A stretch of 64,000 nt of DNA, from positions 27,436 through 91,435 of the forward strand of contig NZ_BMJI01000011.1 in assembly GCF_014643255.1 (NCBI RefSeq). Reading direction: 5' to 3'. This stretch comes from Tersicoccus solisilvae. GTDB lineage: Bacteria > Actinomycetota > Actinomycetes > Actinomycetales > Micrococcaceae. Position numbers and translations under genes: made by a program. This document shows positions 17,418 through 25,690 of the stretch, piece after piece. Under the pieces are notes generated by a model. The model had not been told where the DNA came from. It saw nothing but the letters and a program-made list of their open reading frames with translations, and did not search any database. The stretch's first letter is position 1, and the number at the start of each line of letters is the position of its first letter.

Positions 17418-17490
17418 CCTGCCGCATCCGCCGGCGGCTCCGGCGCGGTTCCCCCGTCGTCACGGAAGCCGCCGGGAAGGCCCGCGTGGG

Positions 17491-17496
17491 TAGGAT
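17491..17496 (+). promoter_or_regulatory. Predicted -10 box of glpX
   Basis: TAGGAT fits TANNNT and predicts a start near 17503, leaving about a 48-base leader that contains two copies of TCGAAGAT. Confidence 0.45.
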
Positions 17497-17550
17497 CGAA
17501 CCGTCCGCGCTGGACATTCGAAGATCCGATCACTCGAAGATGAGGTCACC

Positions 17551-18708
17551 GTGTCCGAGAAGACCACCGATACGCCGACGCCCGCGCCCGCGAAGGCCGG
17601 ACCCGAGACCGGTGCCCCCGGCAACGGTGCGCCTCAGACGCCGGCGGACGTCGCCCCCTCGGTCGTCGAGGCCCTCTCGCAGCCGCACCACGCGGAACAC
17701 CGGTTCTCGGAACTCTCCCCGACGCTGGCCACCACGGACCGTGAGCCGGACCGCAACCTCGCCCTCGAGCTGGTCCGTGTGACCGAGGCCGCGGCCATCG
17801 CCGGCGGCTTCTGGGTCGGCATCGGTGACAAGAACAAGGCCGACGGCGCCGCCGTCGACGCCATGCGCTCGTTCCTGCACTCCGTCCGGTTCAACGGCGT
17901 CGTCGTGATCGGCGAGGGTGAGAAGGACGAGGCCCCGATGCTGTTCAACGGCGAACGCGTCGGCGACGGCACCGGCCCCGAGGTGGACGTCGCCGTCGAC
18001 CCGATCGACGGCACCCGGCTGACCGCGCTCGGCATGGACAACGCCCTGGCCGTGCTCGCCGTCGCCGAGCGCGGCTCGATGTACGACCCGTCCGCCGTGT
18101 TCTACATGGACAAGCTCGTCACCGGGCCCGAGGCCGCCGAGATGGTCGACCTGCGGCTGCCCGTCAAGCAGAACCTGCACCTGATCGCCAAGTCGCTCGG
18201 CAAGAGCGTCAGCCAGGTGACCGTCATGGTGCTGGACCGGGAACGGCACAAGCCGCTGGTCAAGGAGATCCGCGACGCGGGCGCCCGCACCAAGTTCATC
18301 GTCGACGGCGACGTCGCCGGCGCCATCGCCGCGGCCCGCGAGGGCACCGGCGTGGACGCGCTGATGGGCGTCGGCGGCACCCCGGAGGGCATCGTCGCCG
18401 CGTGCGCGCTCAAGACCCTGGGTGGCGCGATCCAGGGCCGGCTGCACCCGACCAGCGACGAGGAGCGGCAGAAGGCGATCGACGCCGGCCATGACCTCGA
18501 CGCGGTGCTGCTCACGGACGACCTCGTCACCAGCGACAACTGCTACTTCGCGGCCACCGGCATCACCAACGGCGACCTGCTCAGCGGCGTCCGGTACAGC
18601 AACACGACCGTGCGCACCCAGTCCATCGTGATGCGCTCGAAGTCCGGCACCGTCCGCTTCGTCGAGGCCGAGCACCAGGCCGAGAAGTGGACCGACTACG
18701 CCCGCTGA
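17551..18708 (+). CDS. glpX: Class II fructose-1,6-bisphosphatase
   Basis: Gluconeogenic phosphatase hydrolysing fructose 1,6-bisphosphate to fructose 6-phosphate; GlpX is the only type in many actinobacteria. The metal-binding motifs are EGEKDEAPML and VAVDPIDGTRL, with GGTPEGIVAACALKTLGG in the substrate loop. At 385 residues it carries about 45 extra N-terminal residues (Thr/Pro/Ala rich) before the catalytic domain begins at EPDRNLALELVRVTEAAA. The GTG start has a weak GAGG site. It is divergent from the DUF4245 gene. Confidence 0.93.
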   Translation: MSEKTTDTPTPAPAKAGPETGAPGNGAPQTPADVAPSVVEALSQPHHAEHRFSELSPTLATTDREPDRNLALELVRVTEAAAIAGGFWVGIGDKNKADGAAVDAMRSFLHSVRFNGVVVIGEGEKDEAPMLFNGERVGDGTGPEVDVAVDPIDGTRLTALGMDNALAVLAVAERGSMYDPSAVFYMDKLVTGPEAAEMVDLRLPVKQNLHLIAKSLGKSVSQVTVMVLDRERHKPLVKEIRDAGARTKFIVDGDVAGAIAAAREGTGVDALMGVGGTPEGIVAACALKTLGGAIQGRLHPTSDEERQKAIDAGHDLDAVLLTDDLVTSDNCYFAATGITNGDLLSGVRYSNTTVRTQSIVMRSKSGTVRFVEAEHQAEKWTDYAR

Positions 18709-18732
18709 GCCGGGCGACGCCGCCGCGCGGCA

Positions 18733-18760
18733 CGCCGGGCACCCCCGGCGGTGCCCGGCG
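18733..18760 (+). terminator. Hairpin after glpX
   Basis: Perfect 11-bp arms (18733-18743 and 18750-18760) with a six-base loop, 25 bases after the glpX stop and just before the promoter of the next gene. Confidence 0.65.
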
Positions 18761-18767
18761 CGTGACA

Positions 18768-18773
18768 TAGGCT
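18768..18773 (+). promoter_or_regulatory. Predicted -10 box of the FemAB gene
   Basis: TAGGCT fits TANNNT and would give a leader of about 55 bases before the GTG at 18835. Confidence 0.45.
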
Positions 18774-18834
18774 GGATGCCGCCCGGCGGCCGTGCCGGCG
18801 GGCCCGTCGTATCGCCGAGCCCGTCAGGAGAGCC

Positions 18835-19983
18835 GTGAGCCAGAACCACGCGACCGTCACCCCGATCGACGACCGGAGCACGTGGGACGCGACGGTCGAG
18901 GCGCTCGGTGGGCACCCGCTGCAGCTGTGGGGCTGGGGGCAGGTCAAGGCCGAGCACGGGTGGCAGGTGGAGCGGCTGCTCGTCGCCGACCCGGCCGCCG
19001 ACCCGGGGTCCGGCCCCGAGGCGGCCATGGGCGCCGCCGAGGTGGCCTACCGGTTCCTGCCGTGGCCGTTGCGCTCCCTCGCCTACGTCTCCCGTGGTCC
19101 GGTGGGCGATCCCGAGCGCGCGGCCGAGGTGCTGGAGGCGGTCGCCGCGCACGTGAAGGCCACCCGCGGCTCGGTCGCCCTCGTCGTCGAGCCCGACTGG
19201 GAAGCCGGCTCGCCGGGTGAGGCGCGGCTGACCGCTGCCGGTTTCCACCGCACCGACGCCACCATCCTCATCCCGCGCACCCTGATCCTCGACCTCACCC
19301 GCACCGAGGACGAGCTGATGGCCGCGATGCACCGCACCACGCGGGCGAACGTGCGCAAGAACCTGCGCAGCGACCTCGAGTTCCGCCGCATCGCCACGGA
19401 GGCCGAGCTGGAGAAGGTCCTGACCCTCTACCGGGACACCGCGGCCCGGGCCGGGTTCGGCGTCCACGATGACGACTACTACCGCGACATCTGGCGATTC
19501 CTCGGCGACAACTCGCCGATCGTGGCCGCGTTCGACGACGGCGAGCCGATCGCCTTCGTGTGGATCGCGCGCAGCGCGGCCACCGCGTTCGAACTCTACG
19601 GCGGGGTGTCCCCGGCCGGGCAGAAGGCGCGCGCCAACTACGGGGTCAAGTGGGCGGCGTTCACCGAGATGAAGGCCGCCGGGTGCACCCGGTACGACCT
19701 CAACGGGCTCCTGAACGACGGCATCTCCGACTTCAAGAAGCAGTTCGCGCAGCACGAGGACCAGCTCACCGGAACGTGGGAGCTGCCCCTGTCCCCGCTC
19801 TACCCGGTGTTCGCGAAGGCCATGCCGCTCGCGCGGAAGGTGGTCACCCGGGCGCGGCCGGCCGCGAAGGCGGCGATCGCCGGGGCCGTCCCGGCGGTGC
19901 GGCGCGCGGTCGGGGGCGCCCTGCCCGCGGCACGGTCGGTCGTCGCCACGGTGCGCTCGCGGGGTTCGCGTTCCGGGCAGTGA
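18835..19983 (+). CDS. FemAB-family peptidoglycan/lipid II aminoacyltransferase
   Basis: A 382-residue tandem-GNAT-fold protein of the FemAB/FemX family, which adds amino acids from aminoacyl-tRNA to the lipid II stem peptide. Typical segments are QLWGWGQVKAEHGW near the N-terminus, HRTTRANVRKNLR in the centre and the second GNAT motif ELYGGVSPAGQKARANYGVKW. The last 60 residues are a basic Ala/Arg tail that may associate with the membrane. The GTG has CAGGAG 4-5 bases upstream. The amino acid added and the position in the stem peptide cannot be predicted. It is the last gene before the low-GC island. Confidence 0.83.
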   Translation: MSQNHATVTPIDDRSTWDATVEALGGHPLQLWGWGQVKAEHGWQVERLLVADPAADPGSGPEAAMGAAEVAYRFLPWPLRSLAYVSRGPVGDPERAAEVLEAVAAHVKATRGSVALVVEPDWEAGSPGEARLTAAGFHRTDATILIPRTLILDLTRTEDELMAAMHRTTRANVRKNLRSDLEFRRIATEAELEKVLTLYRDTAARAGFGVHDDDYYRDIWRFLGDNSPIVAAFDDGEPIAFVWIARSAATAFELYGGVSPAGQKARANYGVKWAAFTEMKAAGCTRYDLNGLLNDGISDFKKQFAQHEDQLTGTWELPLSPLYPVFAKAMPLARKVVTRARPAAKAAIAGAVPAVRRAVGGALPAARSVVATVRSRGSRSGQ

Positions 19984-21400
19984 CCGCGTCCGCCCCGGTC
20001 TAGGTGCTGGCAATCGGCGGCCAAGATCCGGCCGCTCATGCCTGTCAAGGCCGCCCGGGTGCGGGTGCCGGGATTTACTGATTGAACTGCGAGCAGAAGG
20101 CCCGAAATACGCTACGCGGACGCGCGGCGACTAGGTCAACTTAGTGTCTGCTTCTTGCTCCGATTCTTCGGGAACGTCACTATTGGTCTCCTCGGGCTTC
20201 TCGGTGGGCTCTGCGGCGCGCGCTTCAATCTCCATCAACCGAATGTGAGTATCAAGTTCTCGGCCAAGATCGGTCAGACTCCAATATTCACCTGAATCCG
20301 CTACGGCGTGCTTCCGTGGGGACGGTGCAACGACGCCGAGTGCCCTAAGGTCCGAAAGTAAGTCTCGTACCTGATTCACTGCCACCAGATACCATGGTCT
20401 TGACCGATCTTCCCTCAACTGCATCGCCAAGTCTGCCGCAGCCTTCGACAACTCAACCTCGGTGGCCAACGAAGGGGCCAATAAGAAGAACAGATCGTCT
20501 AGCGATATGGGGTCCGAGCGTACCCAGTTATTATCGTTACGATACTTGTAATCGAAAGAACGCTTGATTTTCTCGAACTTAGTTAGCATTGCCTCAAGTT
20601 CGTTAGATTTGTCGATCTCGCGCTGGGCTTGCAGGTTGAGAACTTCCTCCCGCAAGCGCGAATTCTCGGAGCTCAACCGCGTCAGCTCCTGGGTGACTTC
20701 GGGGCCCGCTGCGGCGGACGCCCGAACCCATCCGTCGCGAGGATTTGCGGTAAATGCCTTCGACAGTGCGATTGAGACTTTCCCGTAGAGGTCCTCGGCG
20801 GAATTCCAGAAACTCACCGGCTTCGACTTGACGAGAGCCTTGAACTTATTCAGTGCCACGACCGATTCTGAGTCTCGATCCATCGACTCTCCCGGCCAGC
20901 GGCTGGAATCGTCTAGCACGAACCCCATGACTGGAACTCCGCGAGCTGCCGCATACTCGTATTCCTTCTGGGTATAGCTAACGCCGTTTACGGTTGAGCC
21001 GTAGCGGTGCGCGATGATGACGCAGTAGTAGTCTGACTCGTCAATATGTCGCGCTATAATCTTCCACTGTTCTTCGTCGGCCGCACTAAACATCTCCATG
21101 CCGACCGGAATGTGCCCCATTTCCAATATGGCTTTTATAACCGTATCGCGTTCATGCTTCAGGTCGTCAAATGTTGAACTTACGAAAACTTGATACTTAG
21201 TTGCCAAGTTTCTTCCTGCCATCCCTTAGTGCTGGTCGCCGTGTTCGAGTGGTTCTCGTTCCATTGCACCATGGCGAGTCCCGCCTGTGGTGTATTGCGG
21301 TGTTGGCAATAGCCGACGCGACCTGCGCTGTTCGTGGTTATCCTGCTGGTTTCGCCCGCAAGTGGTAGTCCTTATGACGTTGGCTTGGTGCGAGCCGCTC
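19984..21400. other. Low-GC genomic island (boundaries approximate)
   Basis: By eye the G+C content falls to about half here against over 70% on both sides. The island holds one gene (DUF4062) and about 150-170 bases of non-coding flank on each side. A 12-base near-match (GGTGCTGGCAAT at 20003-20014, GGTGTTGGCAAT at 21299-21310) flanks the gene in direct orientation. No integrase, transposase or tRNA gene is present. Confidence 0.65.
20131..21222 (-). CDS. DUF4062 protein with coiled coil, probably horizontally acquired
   Basis: A 363-residue protein. Residues 10-105 form a DUF4062 domain (FVSSTFDDLKHER at 13-25, then YYCVIIAHRYGS and YTQKEYEYAAARG), a Rossmann-like fold related to TIR domains and often found at the front of signalling or defence proteins. 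Residues about 173-222 are a predicted coiled coil; the C-terminal part resembles a winged helix (VRDLLSDLRALGVV...YWSLTDLGREL) and ends in an acidic tail. No effector domain is visible. Codon use is AT-richer than every neighbour. The ATG at 21222 is given; a TTG five codons later has a better-placed GGAAG. Its function is unknown; a stand-alone defence or sensor role is inference. Confidence 0.8.
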   Translation of the reverse strand: MAGRNLATKYQVFVSSTFDDLKHERDTVIKAILEMGHIPVGMEMFSAADEEQWKIIARHIDESDYYCVIIAHRYGSTVNGVSYTQKEYEYAAARGVPVMGFVLDDSSRWPGESMDRDSESVVALNKFKALVKSKPVSFWNSAEDLYGKVSIALSKAFTANPRDGWVRASAAAGPEVTQELTRLSSENSRLREEVLNLQAQREIDKSNELEAMLTKFEKIKRSFDYKYRNDNNWVRSDPISLDDLFFLLAPSLATEVELSKAAADLAMQLREDRSRPWYLVAVNQVRDLLSDLRALGVVAPSPRKHAVADSGEYWSLTDLGRELDTHIRLMEIEARAAEPTEKPEETNSDVPEESEQEADTKLT

Positions 21401-21880
21401 CGGCTCGGCCGGTCGGCGTGGCGGGCCGCCCGCCACGCCGCGCCTGGGCGCGGACAACCGCGCGGCGACCGTCTCCACCTGACCGCGGGCGACGTGCGGG
21501 TCACCATCCGCCGCGATGCACAGGTGCGCGGCGGCATTCGCGTACCAGGCGGCCGCGTCGGCCCGGCCCATCGCCGCGAACACGCCCGCGGCCTCGCCGA
21601 GCAGGTCGGCCCGGCCGCCGGCGGCACGCCGAACGTCGGCGGCGGCATCATCGAACGCGACGTCGCGGCGGCTGGCGTGCCGGGAGGCCACCCCCATCAG
21701 CGTCGCGATCGCCAGCCGGTCCCGCCCCGTCATGCCGTTCCGAACCGGTGGCCGGTGCAGGTGCCCGGTCACGGCGACGGGCGAATCCGACCGGCGGGCC
21801 GGCCGTGCCGCGGCTGCGGGGTGGGTGACCGGGAACCCGGGGGTGGAGGGAGCGTGAACGTCGAGCGGGGTGTCCGTCAT
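21338..21880 (-). CDS. Hypothetical protein, 3' end altered at the island junction
   Basis: A 180-residue frame starting MTDTPLDVHAP (an ATG three codons earlier is also possible). The core at about residues 50-130 is Ala-rich and helical (GRDRLAIATLMGVASRHASRR, GVFAAMGRADAAAWYANAAAHL) and looks like a helical repeat domain. The family is not recognised. The last 20 or so codons (PSQRHKDYHLRAKPAG) are encoded in low-GC DNA beyond the apparent island edge, so the original C-terminus may have been lost when the island arrived. Ribosome site is weak; it may be a remnant. Confidence 0.4.
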   Translation of the reverse strand: MTDTPLDVHAPSTPGFPVTHPAAAARPARRSDSPVAVTGHLHRPPVRNGMTGRDRLAIATLMGVASRHASRRDVAFDDAAADVRRAAGGRADLLGEAAGVFAAMGRADAAAWYANAAAHLCIAADGDPHVARGQVETVAARLSAPRRGVAGGPPRRPAEPERLAPSQRHKDYHLRAKPAG

Positions 21881-22225
21881 GGGGCCCATCGTGGCGGCCC
21901 CCACCGACAGAATCGCCGGGCGGCGACGGTCCTTCGCGGGTGGCGCCGGCGGGAGCGCACGGCGAAGGGGAGCAGAGGGCGGACGTGCGCGGTGAGTCAG
22001 CGGGTGACGCCCGAAACACCCCTCGACGAGCATGGCTTTCGGGCGGTGACCGCTGACTGAGCGAATGGGGACCCCGTTCTGCTGACTGAGCGGACGGTGA
22101 CCCCCTTGTCGGGTGGTCACCGCTGGGCGACGTTGCCGGTCATCACCGCGAGGTCCGCGGGCAAGGATCGGAGCCGTCCGGCCGGCGCCGCGCCGGCGTC
22201 TCCGGCCGCCGTCACCCTCGCGGCC
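21881..22225. other. Non-coding stretch with dense GGTGAC and GCTGACTGAGCG motifs
   Basis: No convincing gene. It contains an imperfect inverted repeat (21994-22016 against 22037-22059, 9 bp and 8 bp paired around a 5-base mismatch), two exact copies of GCTGACTGAGCG (22052-22063 and 22081-22092) and three GGTGAC/GTCACC sites (22045, 22096, 22115). It lies just beyond the island and could be a leftover mobile-element end or a regulatory region. Confidence 0.5.
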
Positions 22226-23614
22226 TCAGAACTCCCGGGCGACCGTCGTCGCGAAGGCGCGGGTGCGTCCGGTCGTGCCGGTGTCGGCGGGTCGCGCCAT
22301 CACGGGGGCCTCCGCGGCCGGGATGAACACCGCCTCACCGCGACAGACGCGCAGCGACCCGTTCGGGGAGTCGAGCACGAGGGCGCCGTCGGTGACGAGG
22401 ACGATGGCCGGGCCGTGCTGCAGGACGGGCAGGTCTCCGCTGGTCGAGTCGTCGCCGGGCGCGGCACCGAAGTCGAGGACCTGCAGGGCGAACTCGTCGA
22501 ACGGGGGAGCGAACACCCGCTGGCCCCACTCGGTCTCGACGGCCGGCAGTTCCGGGACGCCGAGGGCGGCGAACCGCACGGTCGTCAGCAGCTCCGGCAC
22601 GTCGACGTGCTTGCTCGTCAGCCCGCCGCGCAGCACGTTGTCCGACGCGGCCATCACCTCGATGCCGAGACCGGAGAGGTACGCGTGCACGTTCCCGGCC
22701 GGCAGGTACAGCGCCTCGCCGGGCGCCAGACTCACCCGGTTGAGCAGCAGGGAGACGACGACGCCGGGATCGCCCGGGTAGCGGGCCTGCAGGTCGACCG
22801 CCGTCGCGACGGAGTCCGCGGAGCCGGCGGAGAACCGGCGCGGATCGAGGGTCCCGAGGGCCTCGGCGGCCCGCGCGGCGTCCTCCGGGCGGTCGAAGAC
22901 CCGGGCGAACGCGTCCCGCAGGCGGGGATCCCCGCCCGACGAACCGCCCGACGAACCGCCCGACGAACCGCCCGACGAACCGCCCGACGAACCGCCCGAC
23001 GAACCGCCCGACGGCGCATCCGCGTCGGCGGCGGCCGGCGCGTCGCCGGAGAGCAGGTCGGCCAGCTCACCGAGCAGGGTCACGCCGCCGTGGTGAGGCT
23101 CGTCGGCGTCGCCGTCGAGCGCGGCGAGCACCTCCCGCAGCAGGGCCGCCGTCCGGCCGGGTTCCCGGAACCCGGACAGCGCCGCGAAGTCGCTCAGGGC
23201 GTAGATCATCTCGGGCTTGTGATTGCGGTCCTTGTAGTTCCGCTCGGCCGCGTCCCGCGCCACCCCGGCGGCGTCCTCGGCGTCGTAGCCGGCCTCGGCC
23301 TGCGCGATCGTCGGGTGCACCTGCAGGGAGAGCGGGGCGCCGGCCGCGAGGACTTTCATCAGGAAGGGCAGTCGGCCGTCGAACCGCTCGGCGACGCCGG
23401 CGCCCAGGGTCGCCACCGGTTCGCGTGCGATCACCGCGTCCAACCGGGAGCCCGCCGCCGGCTCGCCGGGCGCGATCGTCGAGGGGGAATCGGGATGGGC
23501 GCCGAGCCACAGCTCTGCCTCGGGATCCCCGGAGGGCTCCCGCCCGAGCAGGGTCGCGATCGCCGTCGTCGACCCCCAGTCGTAGGGGCGGATGGGGCTG
23601 GTCAGGCGGAACAC
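22226..23614 (-). CDS. manA: Mannose-6-phosphate isomerase, class I
   Basis: Zinc enzyme interconverting mannose 6-phosphate and fructose 6-phosphate, feeding GDP-mannose for glycolipids and protein mannosylation. Type I PMI motifs are present: MKVLAAGAPLSLQVHP (Gln/His zinc ligands), NHKPEMIYAL (Glu ligand) and EALYLPAGNVHAYLSG. An Ala/Asp/Gly/Ser insert in the helical region includes six exact copies of a 12-bp unit encoding SGGS repeats. The GTG at 23612-23614 follows AAGGGAG by 6 bases and begins just before the conserved RPYDWGSTTAI; the frame remains open upstream. It lies 43 bases after purE on the same strand. The protein is about 462 residues, longer than the usual 400, mostly because of the insert. 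Confidence 0.92.
   Translation of the reverse strand: MFRLTSPIRPYDWGSTTAIATLLGREPSGDPEAELWLGAHPDSPSTIAPGEPAAGSRLDAVIAREPVATLGAGVAERFDGRLPFLMKVLAAGAPLSLQVHPTIAQAEAGYDAEDAAGVARDAAERNYKDRNHKPEMIYALSDFAALSGFREPGRTAALLREVLAALDGDADEPHHGGVTLLGELADLLSGDAPAAADADAPSGGSSGGSSGGSSGGSSGGSSGGSSGGDPRLRDAFARVFDRPEDAARAAEALGTLDPRRFSAGSADSVATAVDLQARYPGDPGVVVSLLLNRVSLAPGEALYLPAGNVHAYLSGLGIEVMAASDNVLRGGLTSKHVDVPELLTTVRFAALGVPELPAVETEWGQRVFAPPFDEFALQVLDFGAAPGDDSTSGDLPVLQHGPAIVLVTDGALVLDSPNGSLRVCRGEAVFIPAAEAPVMARPADTGTTGRTRAFATTVAREF
22933..23013 (-). repeat. 12-bp tandem repeat inside manA
   Basis: Six full copies of CGCCCGACGAAC (22933-23004) plus a partial seventh. On the coding strand they give a Gly-Ser linker. 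Such arrays change length by slippage. Confidence 0.9.
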
Positions 23615-23657
23615 GCGGGCTCCCTTCACGTCGTCGGGCACGGTCGCGGGGCCGAGG

Positions 23658-24191
23658 TCAGCCCGCATCGAGCCCGCCCCGCAGCTTCTCGCCCTTGGCC
23701 ATCGCGGTGGACCGCAGGTCGGTGGCGAACCGGGTCAGGGCTTCGCGCAGCCGGGCCGCGTGCTCGTCGGCGCCGGCGCCGAGGATGCGGGCGGCCAGCA
23801 GTCCCGCGTTCCGGGCGCCGCCGATCGAGACGGTCGCCACCGGCACGCCGGCGGGCATCTGCACGATGGAGAGCAGGGAGTCCATGCCGTCGAGGGTCTT
23901 CAGCGGCACCGGCACCCCGATCACCGGCAGCGGGGTGACCGCGGCGAGCATGCCGGGCAGGTGGGCGGCACCCCCCGCGCCGGCGATGATGACCCGCAGT
24001 CCGCGGCCGGCGGCCTCGCGGCCGTACGCGATCATGTCCTCGGGCATCCGGTGCGCGGAGACGACGTCGGCCTCGTAGCCGATGCCGAACTCGTCGAGCG
24101 CCTCGGCAGCCGCGCGCATCACGGGCCAGTCGGAGTCCGAGCCCATGACGACGCCGACCAGCGGCGCCGCGTCGGGCGTCGCGGCGCTCAC
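23658..24191 (-). CDS. purE: 5-(Carboxyamino)imidazole ribonucleotide mutase
   Basis: Class I PurE converts N5-CAIR to CAIR in purine synthesis. The 177-residue protein has the active-site segments [26 protein letters not shown] and [13 protein letters not shown]. The GTG start overlaps the purK stop as GTGA, so the pair is translationally coupled; PurK makes the unstable N5-CAIR that PurE uses. The C-terminus ([15 protein letters not shown]) is slightly longer than in enterobacteria. Confidence 0.95.
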   Translation of the reverse strand: MSAATPDAAPLVGVVMGSDSDWPVMRAAAEALDEFGIGYEADVVSAHRMPEDMIAYGREAAGRGLRVIIAGAGGAAHLPGMLAAVTPLPVIGVPVPLKTLDGMDSLLSIVQMPAGVPVATVSIGGARNAGLLAARILGAGADEHAARLREALTRFATDLRSTAMAKGEKLRGGLDAG

Positions 24192-25405
24192 CGGGCACCG
24201 CCCGCGGTCACGGCGTCGGCCCGGCTGTCGCGGTCGCCCGTCGGGCCGTCGGCCAGGGTCCGGGCCGCCTCCTCGGCGGCCTCCCGCACGGCCGGCAGGT
24301 CCGCAGCCGTGGGGGCGACGACGTTGACGTGCCCGATCTTCCGGCCGGGCCGGACCCCCTTGCCGTAGGTGTGCACCTTGACCGCCGGGGCGTCGGCCAT
24401 CACCTGCGGGTAGACGGCGAACAGGTCGGGGTTGGCCCCGCCGAGCACGTTCTTCATCACCGCGGCGGCGCCGACGACGTCGGTGGCGCCCAGGGGCAGG
24501 TCGAGCACGGCGCGCAGGTGCTGTTCGAACTGGCCGGTCACGCTGCCGTCCATGGTCCAGTGGCCGCTGTTGTGCGGGCGCATGGCGAGCTCGTTGACGG
24601 CGAAGCCGGGTCCGACGCCGGGCGTCTCGAACAGTTCGACGGCGAGGACGCCGGTGACGCCGAGCTCGGCGGCCAGTCGCTGGGCGGCGTCGGTCGCGGC
24701 GGCGGCGACCGCGGGATCGAGCCCGGGCGCGGGGGCGATCACCTCGTCGCACACGCCGGCCACCTGGATGCTCTCGACGACGGGCCAGGAGGCGATCGCG
24801 CCCGACGGGGTGCGGGCCAGCAGGGCGGAGAGCTCCCGGCTGAACGGGACCTTCTGCTCGGCCAGCAGCGGCCCGCCCGCGCCGGAGGAATCGCTGAACC
24901 AGTCCGCGGCGGCGCGGGCGGCGTCGGCGTCCTCGATCACGCGCACGCCCTTGCCGTCGTAGCCCCCGCGTGGGGTCTTGAGGATGACGGGCCAGCCGGT
25001 CGTCTCGCCGAACGCGACCAGGGCGTCGACGTCGTCGACGGCGGCCCACGCGGGATTCGGCAGACCCAATCGGTCCACGGCGGCCCGCATCACGAGTTTG
25101 TCCTGCGCGTGCACGAGGGCGTCCGGGCCCGGGTGCACGGCCACGCCCTCGGCGATCAGGGTCCGTAGGTGCTCCGTCGGCACGTGCTCGTGGTCGAAGG
25201 TGAGGACGTCGACGTCGGCGGCGAACCGGCGCAGGGCGTCCAGGTCGCGGTGGTCGCCGAGCTCGAACCGGTGCACCGCCGCCACCGCGCACTCGTCCGC
25301 GGACGTCGCCAGCACCCGCAGGTCGAGTCCCAGCTCCGTCGCGGGCGGTGCCATCATGCGGGCCAGCTGGCCTCCGCCCACGACGCCGATCACAGGTCTG
25401 TCCAT
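24188..25405 (-). CDS. purK: N5-carboxyaminoimidazole ribonucleotide synthase
   Basis: ATP-grasp enzyme that carboxylates AIR with bicarbonate and ATP. N-terminal [12 protein letters not shown] is the preATP-grasp nucleotide loop; [12 protein letters not shown] is the ATP-grasp glycine loop, and [10 protein letters not shown]...[14 protein letters not shown] carries the Mg/ATP residues. The 405-residue length includes a C-terminal Ala/Asp/Thr tail. A TAGGCT -10 box lies 6 bases before the ATG, so the purK-purE(-manA) transcript appears to be leaderless. It is divergent from gtrA. Confidence 0.94.
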   Translation of the reverse strand: MDRPVIGVVGGGQLARMMAPPATELGLDLRVLATSADECAVAAVHRFELGDHRDLDALRRFAADVDVLTFDHEHVPTEHLRTLIAEGVAVHPGPDALVHAQDKLVMRAAVDRLGLPNPAWAAVDDVDALVAFGETTGWPVILKTPRGGYDGKGVRVIEDADAARAAADWFSDSSGAGGPLLAEQKVPFSRELSALLARTPSGAIASWPVVESIQVAGVCDEVIAPAPGLDPAVAAAATDAAQRLAAELGVTGVLAVELFETPGVGPGFAVNELAMRPHNSGHWTMDGSVTGQFEQHLRAVLDLPLGATDVVGAAAVMKNVLGGANPDLFAVYPQVMADAPAVKVHTYGKGVRPGRKIGHVNVVAPTAADLPAVREAAEEAARTLADGPTGDRDSRADAVTAGGAR

Positions 25406-25411
25406 CCCGTC

Positions 25412-25417
25412 AGCCTA
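25412..25417 (-). promoter_or_regulatory. -10 box for leaderless purK
   Basis: TAGGCT on the minus strand, six bases before the ATG at 25405, with no ribosome site between. Confidence 0.55.
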
Positions 25418-25516
25418 TCCAGCGGACCCCCGAGCCGGCGCCGCATGACGACGCCGGCGCCCGCGCCGGTGCGCACCGTCACGCGGCGCCGGCCCCGGAC
25501 GGGCGGGCCCCGGCGG

Positions 25517-25522
25517 TAGAGT
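25517..25522 (+). promoter_or_regulatory. Predicted -10 box upstream of gtrA
   Basis: TAGAGT lies 6 bases before a GTG (25529) that is out of frame with gtrA. The transcript would start at that GTG, giving gtrA a leader of about 100 bases. Confidence 0.45.
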
Positions 25523-25528
25523 GGCTCC

Positions 25529-25690
25529 GTGGCGGCGGCCGATTCCGGCGACGGCGGCCGTGTTCCTCCGGCCCGCGCACGGGCCCCTCGATCGCGAGAC
25601 GGCGATCCCAGCACGATGGCGAGGTCAGCATGCACGCACTGGTGGAGCGGTTCCGCGGGCTCTTCTCCATGCTCGTCCGGGAGATCCTGA
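25529..25690 (+). CDS. Possible leaderless upstream ORF overlapping gtrA
   Basis: A 53-residue frame opening at a GTG placed 6 bases after the -10 box. It runs 61 bases into gtrA in another frame. It has no recognisable motif. If translated, it would affect gtrA expression; it may equally be chance. Confidence 0.2.
   Translation: MAAADSGDGGRVPPARARAPRSRDGDPSTMARSACTHWWSGSAGSSPCSSGRS

Noticed and set aside
17530..20013. Very long open frame antisense to glpX and the FemAB gene
   Set aside because: A common artefact in GC-rich coding DNA: low-complexity Gly/Val/Arg/Asp composition, no domain, while the opposite strand encodes two clear protein families.
19984..20130. tRNA gene as an integration site for the low-GC island
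   Set aside because: No cloverleaf-like sequence with a TTC loop or acceptor pairing is visible in this gap or in 21223-21400.
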